A stretch of 64,000 nt of DNA from an alpha proteobacterium AAP38 (GTDB lineage Bacteria; Pseudomonadota; Alphaproteobacteria; Azospirillales; Azospirillaceae): NCBI GenBank assembly GCA_001296005.1, contig LJHR01000006.1, positions 45,146-109,145 on the forward strand, written 5' to 3'. The notes beneath the pieces were generated by a model that saw only the letters and a program-made list of their open reading frames with translations, searched no databases and had not been told where the DNA came from. Positions 8,942 through 18,260 of the stretch are shown here, piece by piece. The number at the start of each line of letters is the position of its first letter. The stretch's first letter is position 1. Both the position numbers and the translations under genes were made by a program.

Positions 8942-9522
8942 GCACGCAGCATCAGAACCCGCTGGCCGGGTCCGACAGCATCGTGACCGTGGAAAAGGTG
9001 ACGGAGCTGAAGCGTTCCGACCTGTACGACCTGTGCGACGCGGCAGAGGCGGCCATCATTGATGGCGGCGGTTTCGGTTGGGTCACCCCGCCCGACCGCG
9101 AGGTGATGGAGCGCTACTGGAAGGGTGTGATGGCCGTTCCTGAACGCACCCTGGTCGTGGGGCGTCTGGATGGGGTTATCGCCGGTTCGGCGCAGTTGGT
9201 GCGCCCGACCCGCAATAATGAGGCGCAGGCCTTTGCCTGCAACCTGACCACCAGCTTTGTCGCCCCCTGGGCGCGCGGCCATGGCATGGCGCGCAGGCTG
9301 ACCCAGGCGATCATCGATGAGGCGACGGCTCTGGGCTTCGGCATCCTGAACCTGGATGTGCGGGAGACGCAGCGGGCCGCCATCACGCTATACGACCATA
9401 TGGGGTTCACGCGCTGGGGCACGCATCCGCATTATGCCCGCGCCAAGGGCCGGACCATCGCCGGCCATTTCTATTACAAGGTCTTGGAACGGCCGGAAGA
9501 CGAGACGGAGCCGCAAGCATGA
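8938..9522 (+). CDS. GNAT acetyltransferase within the his operon
   Basis: A 194-residue GNAT protein. Motif A reads [19 protein letters not shown], followed by [25 protein letters not shown] (motif B), and the C-terminus ends a beta strand HFYYKVLE. It overlaps hisH by four bases at its start and hisA by four at its end, so it must be translated with the his genes. It is not a histidine biosynthesis enzyme. The substrate is unknown; acetylation of a histidine-pathway metabolite or of an amino acid is possible but unproven. Confidence 0.88.
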   Translation: MSTQHQNPLAGSDSIVTVEKVTELKRSDLYDLCDAAEAAIIDGGGFGWVTPPDREVMERYWKGVMAVPERTLVVGRLDGVIAGSAQLVRPTRNNEAQAFACNLTTSFVAPWARGHGMARRLTQAIIDEATALGFGILNLDVRETQRAAITLYDHMGFTRWGTHPHYARAKGRTIAGHFYYKVLERPEDETEPQA

Positions 9523-10247
9523 TCCTCTACCCCGCTATCGACCTGAAGGATGGCAATGCCGTCCGCCTGCTGCGCGGCGAGATGGATCAGGCGACCATCT
9601 TCAACACCGATCCCGCCGCCCAGGCCGAGACGTTCCAGGCCCAGGGCTTTGAATGGCTGCATCTGGTGGACCTGAACGGCGCCTTCGCCGGATCGCCCGT
9701 CAATGGTGCGGCGGTTGAGTCTATACTCAAGCGCGTGAAGCTGCCGACCCAGTTGGGTGGCGGTATCCGCGATCTGGACACGATCGGTTTCTGGCTGGAA
9801 CGCGGGCTGACCCGCGTCATTCTGGGCACGGTCGCCGTCAAGAACCCGACCCTGGTGAAGGAAGCCTGCAAGGCCTTCCCCGGCCATGTCGCCGTCGGCA
9901 TCGACGCCCGCGACGGCTATGTCGCCGTCGAAGGTTGGGCGGAGACCAGCAGTCTGAAGGCGCTGGACCTGGCCCTGAAGTTTGAGGATTGCGGCGTCGC
10001 CGCCATCATCTATACCGATATTGACCGCGACGGCGCCCTGGGCGGGGTGAATGTGGAGGCGACGGCCGATCTGGCCAGCCACCTGACCACCCCCGTCATC
10101 GCGTCGGGCGGCGTGTCCTCGCTGGCCGATCTGCGGGCGCTGAAAGAGGTGGAGCATACGGGGATCAACGGCGTCATCTCCGGTCGCGCGCTTTATGACG
10201 GGCGCATCGACCCGGCGGCGGCGCTGGCCGTCCTGCGAGGGGAATGA
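9519..10247 (+). CDS. hisA: ProFAR isomerase
   Basis: A 242-residue TIM barrel that isomerises the ProFAR intermediate to PRFAR. The catalytic N-terminal Asp is in [14 protein letters not shown] and the second in [10 protein letters not shown]. Phosphate-binding loops GGGIRD and [11 protein letters not shown] are both present, reflecting the half-barrel duplication shared with HisF. Length is normal. It starts by overlap with the GNAT gene and is followed four bases later by hisF. Confidence 0.97.
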   Translation: MILYPAIDLKDGNAVRLLRGEMDQATIFNTDPAAQAETFQAQGFEWLHLVDLNGAFAGSPVNGAAVESILKRVKLPTQLGGGIRDLDTIGFWLERGLTRVILGTVAVKNPTLVKEACKAFPGHVAVGIDARDGYVAVEGWAETSSLKALDLALKFEDCGVAAIIYTDIDRDGALGGVNVEATADLASHLTTPVIASGGVSSLADLRALKEVEHTGINGVISGRALYDGRIDPAAALAVLRGE

Positions 10248-10251
10248 GCCG

Positions 10252-11025
10252 ATGCTGAAGGCCCGCATCATCCCCTGCCTGGACGTGAAGGATGGCCGCG
10301 TCGTCAAGGGCGTGAACTTTGTCGACCTGATCGATGCCGGCGATCCCGTGGAACAGGCCCGTCTCTATGATGCCGCTGGTGCCGACGAGCTGACCTTTCT
10401 CGACATCACGGCCAGCAGCGACAATCGCGAGACCATTTTCGATGTGGTCCGCCGCACCGCCGAACAGGTCTTCATGCCGCTGACGGTCGGCGGCGGCGTG
10501 CGCACAGTTGAGGATATCCGCAAACTTCTGCTGGCCGGTGCCGACAAGGTGTCGATCAACACCGCCGCCGTCCACCGCCCGGAATTCGTGCAGGAAGGGG
10601 CGCAGAAGTTCGGCGCGCAATGCATCGTGGTCGCCATCGACGCCAAGGAGGTCGAGCGCGGCCCCAATGGTGAGCAGCGCTGGGAAGTGTTCACCCATGG
10701 CGGGCGCAACCGCACCGGCATCGACGCCGTCCAATGGGCGCGGCGCATGGCGGAATACGGGGCCGGTGAGATCCTGCTGACCTCCATGGATCGCGACGGC
10801 ACCAAGCAGGGCTTCAACCTGGAACTGACCCGCGCCGTGGCCGACGCCGTGACCATCCCCGTCATCGCCTCTGGCGGCGTCGGGAACCTCGACCATCTGG
10901 TCGATGGCGTGAAGTTGGGCCATGCCTCCGCCGTTCTGGCCGCCAGCATCTTCCATTTCGGCACCTACACCATCGCCCAGGCCAAGGAACACATGGCCAA
11001 GGCGGGGATACCGATCCGACTGTAA
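10252..11025 (+). CDS. hisF: imidazole glycerol phosphate synthase, cyclase subunit
   Basis: A 257-residue TIM barrel that uses ammonia from HisH to form imidazole glycerol phosphate and AICAR. Catalytic Asp residues are in [14 protein letters not shown] and [10 protein letters not shown]. Phosphate loops are [10 protein letters not shown] and [11 protein letters not shown] chose ATG 10252 over an upstream in-frame start because it gives the canonical N-terminus [15 protein letters not shown]. Twelve bases of spacer (11026-11036) lead to hisE. Confidence 0.97.
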   Translation: MLKARIIPCLDVKDGRVVKGVNFVDLIDAGDPVEQARLYDAAGADELTFLDITASSDNRETIFDVVRRTAEQVFMPLTVGGGVRTVEDIRKLLLAGADKVSINTAAVHRPEFVQEGAQKFGAQCIVVAIDAKEVERGPNGEQRWEVFTHGGRNRTGIDAVQWARRMAEYGAGEILLTSMDRDGTKQGFNLELTRAVADAVTIPVIASGGVGNLDHLVDGVKLGHASAVLAASIFHFGTYTIAQAKEHMAKAGIPIRL

Positions 11026-11036
11026 AGGGAACGCCG

Positions 11037-11363
11037 ATGTCCAATCCCGCCATCCTGGACGATCTCTACGCCACCATCCTGTCGCGCAAGGGCGGCGATC
11101 CCGACAGTTCGCATACCGCGCGCCTGTTCCATAAGGGCCGCGCCAAGATCGCCCAGAAGGTGGGGGAAGAGGCGGTGGAAACGGTGATCGAGGCCATGGC
11201 GGGAACGCCGGAAAAACTGGCTTCGGAATCCGCCGATCTTCTTTACCATCTTCTGGTGCTTTGGGCCGATGCCGGGGTGCAACCTGCCGATGTCTATGCC
11301 ATCCTGGAAGGACGGAAGGGCGTCAGCGGGATCGAGGAAAAGAAGAACCGCACACAAGCCTGA
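11037..11363 (+). CDS. hisE: phosphoribosyl-ATP pyrophosphohydrolase
   Basis: A 108-residue all-alpha MazG-like enzyme that hydrolyses PR-ATP to PR-AMP, step 2 of histidine synthesis. The acidic metal-binding pattern KVGEEAVETVIEA followed by SESADLLYHLLVLW is complete. It is a stand-alone HisE, not fused to HisI. hisG, hisD, hisC and hisI are not in the window. A strong AAAGGGAACG run lies just before the start. Confidence 0.95.
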   Translation: MSNPAILDDLYATILSRKGGDPDSSHTARLFHKGRAKIAQKVGEEAVETVIEAMAGTPEKLASESADLLYHLLVLWADAGVQPADVYAILEGRKGVSGIEEKKNRTQA

Positions 11364-11410
11364 AACGGCGTTCCCATAACAGTGGCCAAAACAGCGGAAG
11401 GATCGGTGCC

Positions 11411-11767
11411 TTGATCTATGATCGCAGCAATATCTTTGCCCGTATCCTGCGCGGGGAAATTCCCTGCAAGAAGGTGTACGAGGACCCGTACGCCCTGGCC
11501 TTCCACGATATCAATCCCCAGGCCCCAACCCATATCCTGGTGATCCCCAAGGGCCCCTTCACCAGCTTCGCCGATTTCTCATCCCAGGCCACGATTGAGG
11601 AAATCGCCGGCTTCGTGCGCGCCGCCGGTCTGGTGGCCCGTCAGGCGGGGGTGGAGGATAGCGGCTATCGCCTGCTCGCCAATCACGGCCCTGACAGCCA
11701 CCAGGAAGTCCCGCATTTCCACATCCACATCGTGGGCGGAAAGCCGCTGGGTCCGTTGCTGGCTTAG
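11411..11767 (+). CDS. HIT family (HinT-like) nucleotide hydrolase
   Basis: A 118-residue histidine triad protein. The motif HFHIHIVGG near the C-terminus carries the three His of the triad; the N-terminus MIYDRSNIFARILRGEIPC is the usual start of bacterial HinT-like proteins. The only start giving this N-terminus is TTG at 11411, preceded by GGAAGG about nine bases upstream. A HIT gene after hisE is a common alphaproteobacterial arrangement. Family members hydrolyse purine nucleoside phosphoramidates. Confidence 0.92.
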   Translation: MIYDRSNIFARILRGEIPCKKVYEDPYALAFHDINPQAPTHILVIPKGPFTSFADFSSQATIEEIAGFVRAAGLVARQAGVEDSGYRLLANHGPDSHQEVPHFHIHIVGGKPLGPLLA

Positions 11768-11802
11768 TTAGGGGCTATTAAAGTTCATCTGACATTGAAA
11801 GC

Positions 11803-11836
11803 CCGCCTCCTCGGCGAAGTTTCGCCGGGGAGGCGG
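11803..11836. terminator. hairpin between convergent genes, probable bidirectional terminator
   Basis: CCGCCTCCTCGGCGAA (11803-11818) pairs with TTCGCCGGGGAGGCGG (11821-11836): 16 pairs with one G-T wobble and a two-base nominal loop. It lies between the end of the HIT gene and the convergent histidine kinase gene. The T-run is weak on both sides, best on the minus strand (CTTTC), so efficiency is uncertain. Confidence 0.55.
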
Positions 11837-11873
11837 CCAGGCTCAAGCTGAGATCAATCTCAACAGTCCCTCA

Positions 11874-12884
11874 TCAAGCCGCCATACCTGCCGGCAGGGC
11901 GATGCGGATGCGGGTTCCCTGGCCGTTGTCGGGGCGGTCTGCCGACAGGCGTCCGCCATGGCGGCTGGTCAGCAGGGTGGCGAGATAGAGGCCCAGGCCC
12001 AGCCCGCCGACACTGGCCGTCAGCGGATCGCCGCCGCGCAGGAAGGGGCGGCCCATGCCCATCACCACTTCCGGCGGCAGGCCCGGCCCGTCATCGACGA
12101 TACTGACCACCACCTCGCCCGCCGGCGTCGCCTCCCCATCGATGCGGACATGGCTATGTTCGGGCGTATGGGTGACGGCATTGTCCAGCAGCGCGAACAG
12201 GATTTGACGCAGGGCCAGCGGGTCGGCCTTCACAATCAACCCGTCGGGCACCAGATTCTCCACCGAAGTGCGGCGATGCTGTGCCCGCACCCGCGCCTGC
12301 CCTGCGACGCGGCCCACCTCTTCGCGCAGGTTCACCAGTTCGGGCGCCAGGGTGTGGCCCGTCTCGGCCTCCGCGCAGGCCACGATGCTTTCCACCAGTT
12401 CCAGCAGGTGATGGCCGGCGGCCGAAATCTCCCCCGCATAATCGCGCACCCGGTCCGCTGGCATGGGCAGGGTCGGGTCGCCCAGCATGTCGGCAAAGCC
12501 AATGACGGCGTTCAAGGGCGTGCGCAATTCATGGCTGACCGATGACAGGAACTGGCTTTTGGCGCGTTCCAGGGCGCGACTTTCAATACCGGCCTGACGC
12601 ATCGCCTCCGCCGCTGCCTCGCGTGCGCCCAGCGCCTCCGTCGTTCGGTCGGCCAGACGGCCCACCAGAAACCGGACCAGCAGGAACAGCATCAGCCCCG
12701 TCACGCCGACATAGAACAGGCCCTTGACCGTCTGAAAGGCCGACAGGTCGGCAACATCCCCGAACATGGCTTTGGCCGCCTGATCGGAAAAGATGATCCA
12801 CAGGGCCGAGACGGCGACAAATGCAAAGGCCACCCGAAAGGCCGCCTTGTTAGGCGCAGATGCCAGCCAGCGTACCGTGTCCAT
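11874..12884 (-). CDS. membrane-bound sensor histidine kinase
   Basis: A 336-residue kinase. Two membrane segments at about residues 16-36 and 54-72 enclose only a short loop, so it has little or no periplasmic sensor. The HisKA H-box is FLSSVSHELRTPLNAVIGFADM. HATPase motifs are the N-box FALLDNAVTH, G1 VDDGPGLP and G2 GLGLGLYLA. I chose ATG 12884 because GGAGG precedes it by four bases (GCGGAGGCGCC); longer frames start up to 12935. No response regulator is adjacent, so it is an orphan and its stimulus is unknown. Confidence 0.88.
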   Translation of the reverse strand: MDTVRWLASAPNKAAFRVAFAFVAVSALWIIFSDQAAKAMFGDVADLSAFQTVKGLFYVGVTGLMLFLLVRFLVGRLADRTTEALGAREAAAEAMRQAGIESRALERAKSQFLSSVSHELRTPLNAVIGFADMLGDPTLPMPADRVRDYAGEISAAGHHLLELVESIVACAEAETGHTLAPELVNLREEVGRVAGQARVRAQHRRTSVENLVPDGLIVKADPLALRQILFALLDNAVTHTPEHSHVRIDGEATPAGEVVVSIVDDGPGLPPEVVMGMGRPFLRGGDPLTASVGGLGLGLYLATLLTSRHGGRLSADRPDNGQGTRIRIALPAGMAA

Positions 12885-13030
12885 GGCGCCTCCGCGCATC
12901 AGGGCAGCGAATAGGGGAGAAAGCATAATCCACAATGGTCGGGTGAAGAAAGTGTGTCAGTGGACACGCGACGCGCGATCTGTTCGTCTGTCTGGACCCG
13001 TGGGGTATGGTGCCTGTAGGCTGCGCCCTC

Positions 13031-16000
13031 ATGAATGACATCCGCCCCACCGATCCCAATGTCCTGCAACGGCTGGCCTCCGATCCTGAAAGTTCGGTGT
13101 GGGTGGGCGCGTCGGCGGGAACGGGCAAGACCAAGGTCCTGACCGACCGCGTGCTGCGCCTGATGCTGGCGGGCACTGACCCGTCGCGCATCCTGTGCCT
13201 GACCTTCACCAAGGCGGCGGCGGCGGAAATGGCCAACCGTATCGCCGACCGTCTGTCGGTCTGGGCGGTGCAGGACGAGGATAAGCTGCGCGCCAACCTG
13301 CACGCGCTGACGGGGCGGGAACCGTCGCGCGGGGATGTGGTGGCGGCCCGCCGCCTGTTCGCCCGCGTGCTGGATACGGCCGGCGGCATGAAGATCCAGA
13401 CCATCCATGCCTTCTGCCAATCGCTGCTGCGCCGCTTCCCCCTGGAGGCCGGGCTTGCCCCGAACTTCGAGGTCATGGACGACCGCACGGCAGAGGAATT
13501 GCTTGCGGAGGCAAAACAATCCGTTCTGCTGGCTGGTCGTTTCGAACCCGGAAGCCTTTTAGCGAACGCGGTAGATCTGCTGACCGGGTCGGTGTCGGAG
13601 GATGAGTTCAATGATCTTCTGGCCAGCCTGACGGCGGAACGCGGGCGGCTGAAACGCATCCTGGACGCCCAGGGCGGGCTGGAACCCGCCATCGCGGCCC
13701 TGCGCAGCAGCCTGCGCGTGCCCGCCGGGGAGACAGACCTGTCGGTGCTGTCGCGCGCCTGCGCCGCCGGCACCGTGGATGAGATGGGGTTACGCCGCGC
13801 CTGCGGAACCCTGGCCACAGGCACCAAGACGGATGTGGAACGGGGGATCGGCATCCAGGCCTGGCTGGACGGTGATGAACCGCACCGCCTGCGCGGCTGG
13901 TCCGATTATACGTCGCTGTACCTGACCAATGAGGGGGAGCCGCGCAAGGCCCTGATGACCAAGAAGCCGTCGGAAGCCGATCCGATGGCGCTGGAGATTT
14001 TGCAGCGGGAGGCGGCGCGTCTTGTCGCCGTGATGGAGGAACGGCGGCGGGTGGCCGTGGCGGCCCATACATCTGCCCTGCTGGTGCTGGGTGAGGCGCT
14101 GCTGGGCCGGTATCAGCGGTTGAAGGATGCGCGCGGGGTCCTGGATTTCGACGATCTGATCCTGGCGGCCTCAAGCCTGCTGTCGGGCGGGGCGGGGGCG
14201 GATGCCTGCGCCTGGGTACTGTTCAAGCTGGATGGTGGCCTGGATCATGTCCTGATCGATGAGGCGCAGGACACCAACCCCGAACAATGGGCCGTGGTGT
14301 CGGCCATCGCGGAGGAATTCTTCGCTGGCCTGGGGGCGCGTGATGACCGGGTGCGCACCCTGTTCGTGGTGGGCGACGACAAGCAATCGATCTTCAGTTT
14401 TCAGCGCGCCGACCCCGCCGAATTTGCCCGCATGCGCCGGCATTTCGACGCCAAGGTCAATGCGGCCCAGCGGACATGGCGGGTGGTTGACCTGCAGACC
14501 AGTTTCCGGTCGGTGGGGGCCGTCCTGTCGGCGGTGGACAAGGTGTTTGCCAGCGGTCTGGCCCGTGACGGTGTGGCCGGGCCAGAGGTGGAGGTGCGGC
14601 ACATCCCGCACCGGCGCGGCCACGCGGGACGGGTGGAAATCTGGCCCCTGGTCAGCCCGAATGAGGCCACCGATCCCGACCCCTGGTCCTTGCCGCTGAA
14701 ACCCGAACAGGCGGACAAGCCCGTGGCGCGGCTGGCCCGCACCATGGCGGATCAGATTGCCCGCTGGCTGGCCGATGGCGAGATGCTGGTGTCGCGCAAC
14801 CGGCCCCTGCGGCCCGGTGACATCATGGTGCTGGTCCGCAGCCGGGATCAGTTCGTGGGCCATCTGGTCCGCGCCCTGAAGGACCGGGATGTGCCTGTGG
14901 CCGGCGTTGACCGCATGGTGTTGACCGAGCAACTGGCGGTGATGGACCTGATGGCGCTGGCCCGGTTCCTGGTCCTGCCGGAGGATGATCTGAACCTCGC
15001 CATCCTGCTGAAATCCCCGCTGGTGGGGTTGAGCGAGGAGCAGTTGTTCCAGGTGGCGCATGAGCGGCCAGGGCGGCTGTGGGCGGCCCTGACGGAGAAG
15101 GCCAAGGAGGATGCGGCCCTGACCACGGCCTGGGATTATCTGCGCGCCATCCTGAACGATACCGATTACCGGGCACCCTATGAGCTGTTTGCCGGCGTGC
15201 TGTCGCGGCCCTGTCCGCCCGATCCCGCCGGGTCGGGGCGGCGGGCCATCCTGTCCCGTCTGGGGGCGGAGGCGCAGGACCCGCTGGAGGAGTTCCTGAC
15301 CGCCTGCCTGCTGTTCGAGCGGGAGCATGTGGCCTCCCTGCAAGGCTTCCTGCATTGGCTGGAGGCATCGGAGGCGGAGATCAAGCGCGAGCTGGATACC
15401 GGTGGCGGCGACGGTCCGGGGCAGGTGCGCATCATGACGGTGCATGGATCGAAGGGGTTGCAGGCCCCCATCGTCTTCCTGCCCGACACCATGCGCGAAC
15501 CGGACAAAAGCCCGAAAATCCTGTGGCCGGAAAAGCCGCTGGCAGGCGAGGCGCAGGCCGATCCCGGCCCGCCCTTGCCGCTTTATGCACCAAGGCGGGG
15601 GATGGAGGATGCGACGGCGGGCGTGCGCCGGGCCATCGCCAACCGCCGGCGCGATCAGGAATATCGCCGCCTGCTCTATGTCGCGCTGACCCGCGCCGAG
15701 GATCGGCTGATCGTCTGCGGCTGGGAACAGCAACGCAAGACGGGCGGTCCCGGTTCCTGGTACCGGCTGATCGAAAGCGCGCTGGAGGGGATGGCGCGAC
15801 CGGAACCGTTTGATTTCACGGCCCTGTCGCCCGCCGGCTGGACCGGAACCGGACTGGTTTTGCATGAGGCGCAGACGGTGCCGGTGCGCGACGAGGCCGT
15901 GGCTGTGGCGGCAACGGCGACGGGGGTGGAGTTGCCGGCCTGGGCGCTGGAACCGGCACCGCGCGATCCCAGCCCGTCCAAGCCGCTGGCCCCGTCACAG

Positions 16001-16546
16001 CCCGATGCGCCGGAACCGTCCCTGCGCTCCCCCCTGGGGCCCGATGATGGCTTGCGGTTCAAGCGCGGGAACCTGATCCATACGCTGTTGCAGGTGCTGC
16101 CGGAGACAGAGCCGGCGCGGTGGACCGATGTGGCGGCGGCCTGGCTGGCGCGACCCGCCCACAACCTGACCGGCGTGCAGCAGGCGGAGATCGGGGCGGA
16201 GGCGCTGCGCGTCCTGAATGACCCGACCTTTGCGCCCCTGTTCGCGCCCGGCAGCCGGGCGGAGGTGCCGCTGGTCGGTCTGGTCGGCGGTCGCGCCCTG
16301 TCGGGCCGGATCGACCGGCTGTGCGTGACCGACGATGCCGTCTGGATCGTGGATTACAAAACCAACCGCCCACCCCCGCGCGAGGTGGAGAAGGTGCCGG
16401 CTATTTATCTTCAGCAGATGGCCGCCTATCGCGCCGCCCTGTCGCGGATCTATCCGGGCAAGGATGTGCGCTGTGTCCTGCTCTGGACCGATGGGCCGTT
16501 CATGATGGAACTGCCGGGCGATCTGATGGATGCGCATGCACCGTAA
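13031..16546 (+). CDS. addA: double-strand break repair helicase-nuclease AddA
   Basis: A roughly 1171-residue UvrD-type helicase fused to a RecB-type nuclease; with AddB it processes DNA ends for RecA. Helicase motifs in order: Walker A GASAGTGKTKVLTDR, DEAQDTNPEQW, GDDKQSIFSFQRADP, QTSFRSV, VHGSKGLQAPIVFLPDT and LLYVALTRAEDRLIV. The C-terminal nuclease keeps GNLIHTLLQ, GRIDRL, DYKTNRPPP and QQMAAYRAAL, so it looks active. Start is either 13031 or 13007; neither has a good ribosome site. addB is not next to it, although in many alphaproteobacteria it lies immediately upstream. Confidence 0.94.
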   Translation: MNDIRPTDPNVLQRLASDPESSVWVGASAGTGKTKVLTDRVLRLMLAGTDPSRILCLTFTKAAAAEMANRIADRLSVWAVQDEDKLRANLHALTGREPSRGDVVAARRLFARVLDTAGGMKIQTIHAFCQSLLRRFPLEAGLAPNFEVMDDRTAEELLAEAKQSVLLAGRFEPGSLLANAVDLLTGSVSEDEFNDLLASLTAERGRLKRILDAQGGLEPAIAALRSSLRVPAGETDLSVLSRACAAGTVDEMGLRRACGTLATGTKTDVERGIGIQAWLDGDEPHRLRGWSDYTSLYLTNEGEPRKALMTKKPSEADPMALEILQREAARLVAVMEERRRVAVAAHTSALLVLGEALLGRYQRLKDARGVLDFDDLILAASSLLSGGAGADACAWVLFKLDGGLDHVLIDEAQDTNPEQWAVVSAIAEEFFAGLGARDDRVRTLFVVGDDKQSIFSFQRADPAEFARMRRHFDAKVNAAQRTWRVVDLQTSFRSVGAVLSAVDKVFASGLARDGVAGPEVEVRHIPHRRGHAGRVEIWPLVSPNEATDPDPWSLPLKPEQADKPVARLARTMADQIARWLADGEMLVSRNRPLRPGDIMVLVRSRDQFVGHLVRALKDRDVPVAGVDRMVLTEQLAVMDLMALARFLVLPEDDLNLAILLKSPLVGLSEEQLFQVAHERPGRLWAALTEKAKEDAALTTAWDYLRAILNDTDYRAPYELFAGVLSRPCPPDPAGSGRRAILSRLGAEAQDPLEEFLTACLLFEREHVASLQGFLHWLEASEAEIKRELDTGGGDGPGQVRIMTVHGSKGLQAPIVFLPDTMREPDKSPKILWPEKPLAGEAQADPGPPLPLYAPRRGMEDATAGVRRAIANRRRDQEYRRLLYVALTRAEDRLIVCGWEQQRKTGGPGSWYRLIESALEGMARPEPFDFTALSPAGWTGTGLVLHEAQTVPVRDEAVAVAATATGVELPAWALEPAPRDPSPSKPLAPSQPDAPEPSLRSPLGPDDGLRFKRGNLIHTLLQVLPETEPARWTDVAAAWLARPAHNLTGVQQAEIGAEALRVLNDPTFAPLFAPGSRAEVPLVGLVGGRALSGRIDRLCVTDDAVWIVDYKTNRPPPREVEKVPAIYLQQMAAYRAALSRIYPGKDVRCVLLWTDGPFMMELPGDLMDAHAP

Positions 16547-16561
16547 GGGGGCGGCCGCCCT

Positions 16562-16945
16562 CTACGCGCCAACCCAGCGCCGGACCATGGCCACGAGCGG
16601 TTCGGCCTTCGCGGCCATCTCTGTACTGTTCTTGATCACCACCACGCCCCGGTCGGGTGCGGGCCAGTCGGCCAGCCCGTCCGGGTCGTCGAAGCGGAAG
16701 TCGCTATTGTCCTTGGCCTTGGCCCCCCGGTGCAGCACCAGCCGGGCGGTGCCGTCGCGTTGCAGCCCAAGGGTGACAAGGTCGGTGCCGTCCAGGGCGA
16801 AGCTGGGGGCGTTCCACTTGATCCCCTCCACCAGCCCTGGATGGGCGGCCCGGATCAGGGCGCTCAGTTCCTGCACAACCGCCAGCGTTTCCGTCGGCAG
16901 GTCCGCCAGGAACGCCTCTACAGTTTTATAGGCCTTGGGCGGCAT
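16562..16945 (-). CDS. DUF1801 domain protein
   Basis: A 127-residue single-domain protein of the DUF1801 family (YdhG-like, related in fold to YjbR/CyaY). Characteristic segments are LVEGIKWNAPSFALDG and LVLHRGAKAKDN. Function is unknown in the family. Its ATG shares one base with the stop of pspF (TGATG), so the two are translationally coupled and this gene is the second of a pspF operon. It ends 15 bases from the convergent addA stop. Confidence 0.85.
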   Translation of the reverse strand: MPPKAYKTVEAFLADLPTETLAVVQELSALIRAAHPGLVEGIKWNAPSFALDGTDLVTLGLQRDGTARLVLHRGAKAKDNSDFRFDDPDGLADWPAPDRGVVVIKNSTEMAAKAEPLVAMVRRWVGA

Positions 16946-18075
16946 CAGCCTTCATCCCCGTCATCGCCATCATCGACCTCACGCGGGCCATGGCGGCGTT
17001 CCAGAAGGCCGTATTTGCGAAGATAGCCCCGGAACTGGTGATAGTTCAGGCCCAGATCGGCGGCGGCGCGCTTCTGGTGGAACTGGTTGCGTTCCAGGGC
17101 ATTGCGCAGCAGCACCTTCTCATAATCCGCAACCAGACCCAGGAAGTCGCACGGACCCTCGGGCAGGGCGGGGCCGGTGCTGTCCGCAGGTGCGGCGGCG
17201 GCGGGCGTGCTGGGCGTGGATGCGGGCTGGGGCATCGTGACGACGATGGGGGCGGGTGCCGCATCAGCATAGATCGACATTTGCTTGGGCCGCCAGGGCG
17301 ACTGGAACGGGTCGAAATGGATGTCGGTGATGGGACTTTCCGGGTCGCCGGCACGATAGACGGCGCGTTCCACCACATTCTTCAGTTCACGCACATTGCC
17401 GGGCCAGTCATAGGCCAGCATCTGCTGCATCGCATCGGGCGTGAAGCCGCCGAAAAAGGGCCTGCCCAGTTCGCGGGCCATGGCCACGCCGAAATGCTCG
17501 GCCAAGATCGGAATATCCTCCGGCCTTGCGCGCATGGGCGGGATGGTGACCACGTCGAAGGACAGCCGGTCCAGAAGGTCGGCGCGGAACTTTCCCTGAT
17601 CGGCCAGGTGCGGCAGGTCGGCGTTGGTGGCGCCTACGACGCGCACATCGATCTGGATGGTGGTGTTCCCGCCCACCCGCTCAAACTCCCCATATTCGAT
17701 GACGCGCAGGATCTTCTCCTGCACGCGCAGGGTGGCGGTCGCAATCTCGTCCAGGAACAGGGTGCCGCCATCGGCCAGTTCGAACCGGCCCACATGCCGC
17801 TTGGCGGCCCCCGTGAAGGACCCGGCCTCATGCCCGAACAGTTCGGTTTCCAGAAGCGTGTCGGACAAAGCCGCACAGTTCAGCTTCACGAACGGCTTGT
17901 CCCAGCGGGGCGACAGGTAATGCAGGCGGGCGGCCACCAGTTCCTTGCCCGTCCCGCGTTCCCCGATCACCAGGGTCGGGCGGTTCAGGGGGGCGGCCTG
18001 CGAGACATGTTCCATCAGACCCAGGAAGGAGGGGGCCTGACCGATCAGCGACGGGGGGGAAACGGCGGGAGACAT
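16945..18075 (-). CDS. pspF: PspF, sigma54-dependent activator of the psp operon
   Basis: A 376-residue bacterial enhancer-binding protein without a receiver domain. Walker A GERGTGKE is at residues 38-45, the sigma54-contact loop reads GSFTGA (85-90) instead of the usual GAFTGA, Walker B is GGTLFLDEIATA, and a Fis-type helix-turn-helix lies at about 330-370 (QKRAAADLGLNYHQFRGYLRKYG). A Pro/Ala linker separates the AAA and DNA-binding parts and makes it longer than E. coli PspF (about 325). Divergent from the psp operon; the repeats at 18121-18180 are its likely binding sites, and its own promoter lies in the same gap, so autoregulation is likely. Confidence 0.93.
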   Translation of the reverse strand: MSPAVSPPSLIGQAPSFLGLMEHVSQAAPLNRPTLVIGERGTGKELVAARLHYLSPRWDKPFVKLNCAALSDTLLETELFGHEAGSFTGAAKRHVGRFELADGGTLFLDEIATATLRVQEKILRVIEYGEFERVGGNTTIQIDVRVVGATNADLPHLADQGKFRADLLDRLSFDVVTIPPMRARPEDIPILAEHFGVAMARELGRPFFGGFTPDAMQQMLAYDWPGNVRELKNVVERAVYRAGDPESPITDIHFDPFQSPWRPKQMSIYADAAPAPIVVTMPQPASTPSTPAAAAPADSTGPALPEGPCDFLGLVADYEKVLLRNALERNQFHQKRAAADLGLNYHQFRGYLRKYGLLERRHGPREVDDGDDGDEG

Positions 18076-18120
18076 GGGGCCGGTGCCACTCTTTTTTGAC
18101 TGCCAATATCAGCATCTTAG

Positions 18121-18180
18121 CGAAGAGTGGGCGGATTGGCGAGCGAGTGGTGAGAATCGCCAACGAGTGGGTTGATTGCC
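18121..18180. promoter_or_regulatory. three tandem 20-bp repeats, probable PspF enhancer
   Basis: Three consecutive 20-base units (18121-18140, 18141-18160, 18161-18180) share the pattern GAGTGG at bases 5-10 and GAWTSSC at bases 14-20. Two-turn periodicity puts the copies on one DNA face. An inverted repeat TTGGCGA (18136-18142) / TCGCCAA (18157-18163) is embedded. The block ends 81 bases before the -24 element, a normal distance for an enhancer of a sigma54 promoter bent by a DNA-looping protein. Confidence 0.72.
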
Positions 18181-18260
18181 ACCCATCCCCCGATCGCCGT
18201 AGAATCCTCAATTCCACTAAGCTATTGATATTAAACAAAAGTGCGATTGTGGTGGAGAGT

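Noticed and set aside
14171..15865. Long open frame of about 564 codons antisense to addA.
   Set aside because: It mirrors the codon periodicity of addA, is rich in His, Gln, Arg and Gly, and matches no family; GC-rich genes often leave such antisense frames open.
18121..18180. Three 20-base repeats considered as a CRISPR remnant.
   Set aside because: No spacers separate them and no cas genes are near; position before a sigma54 promoter explains them better.
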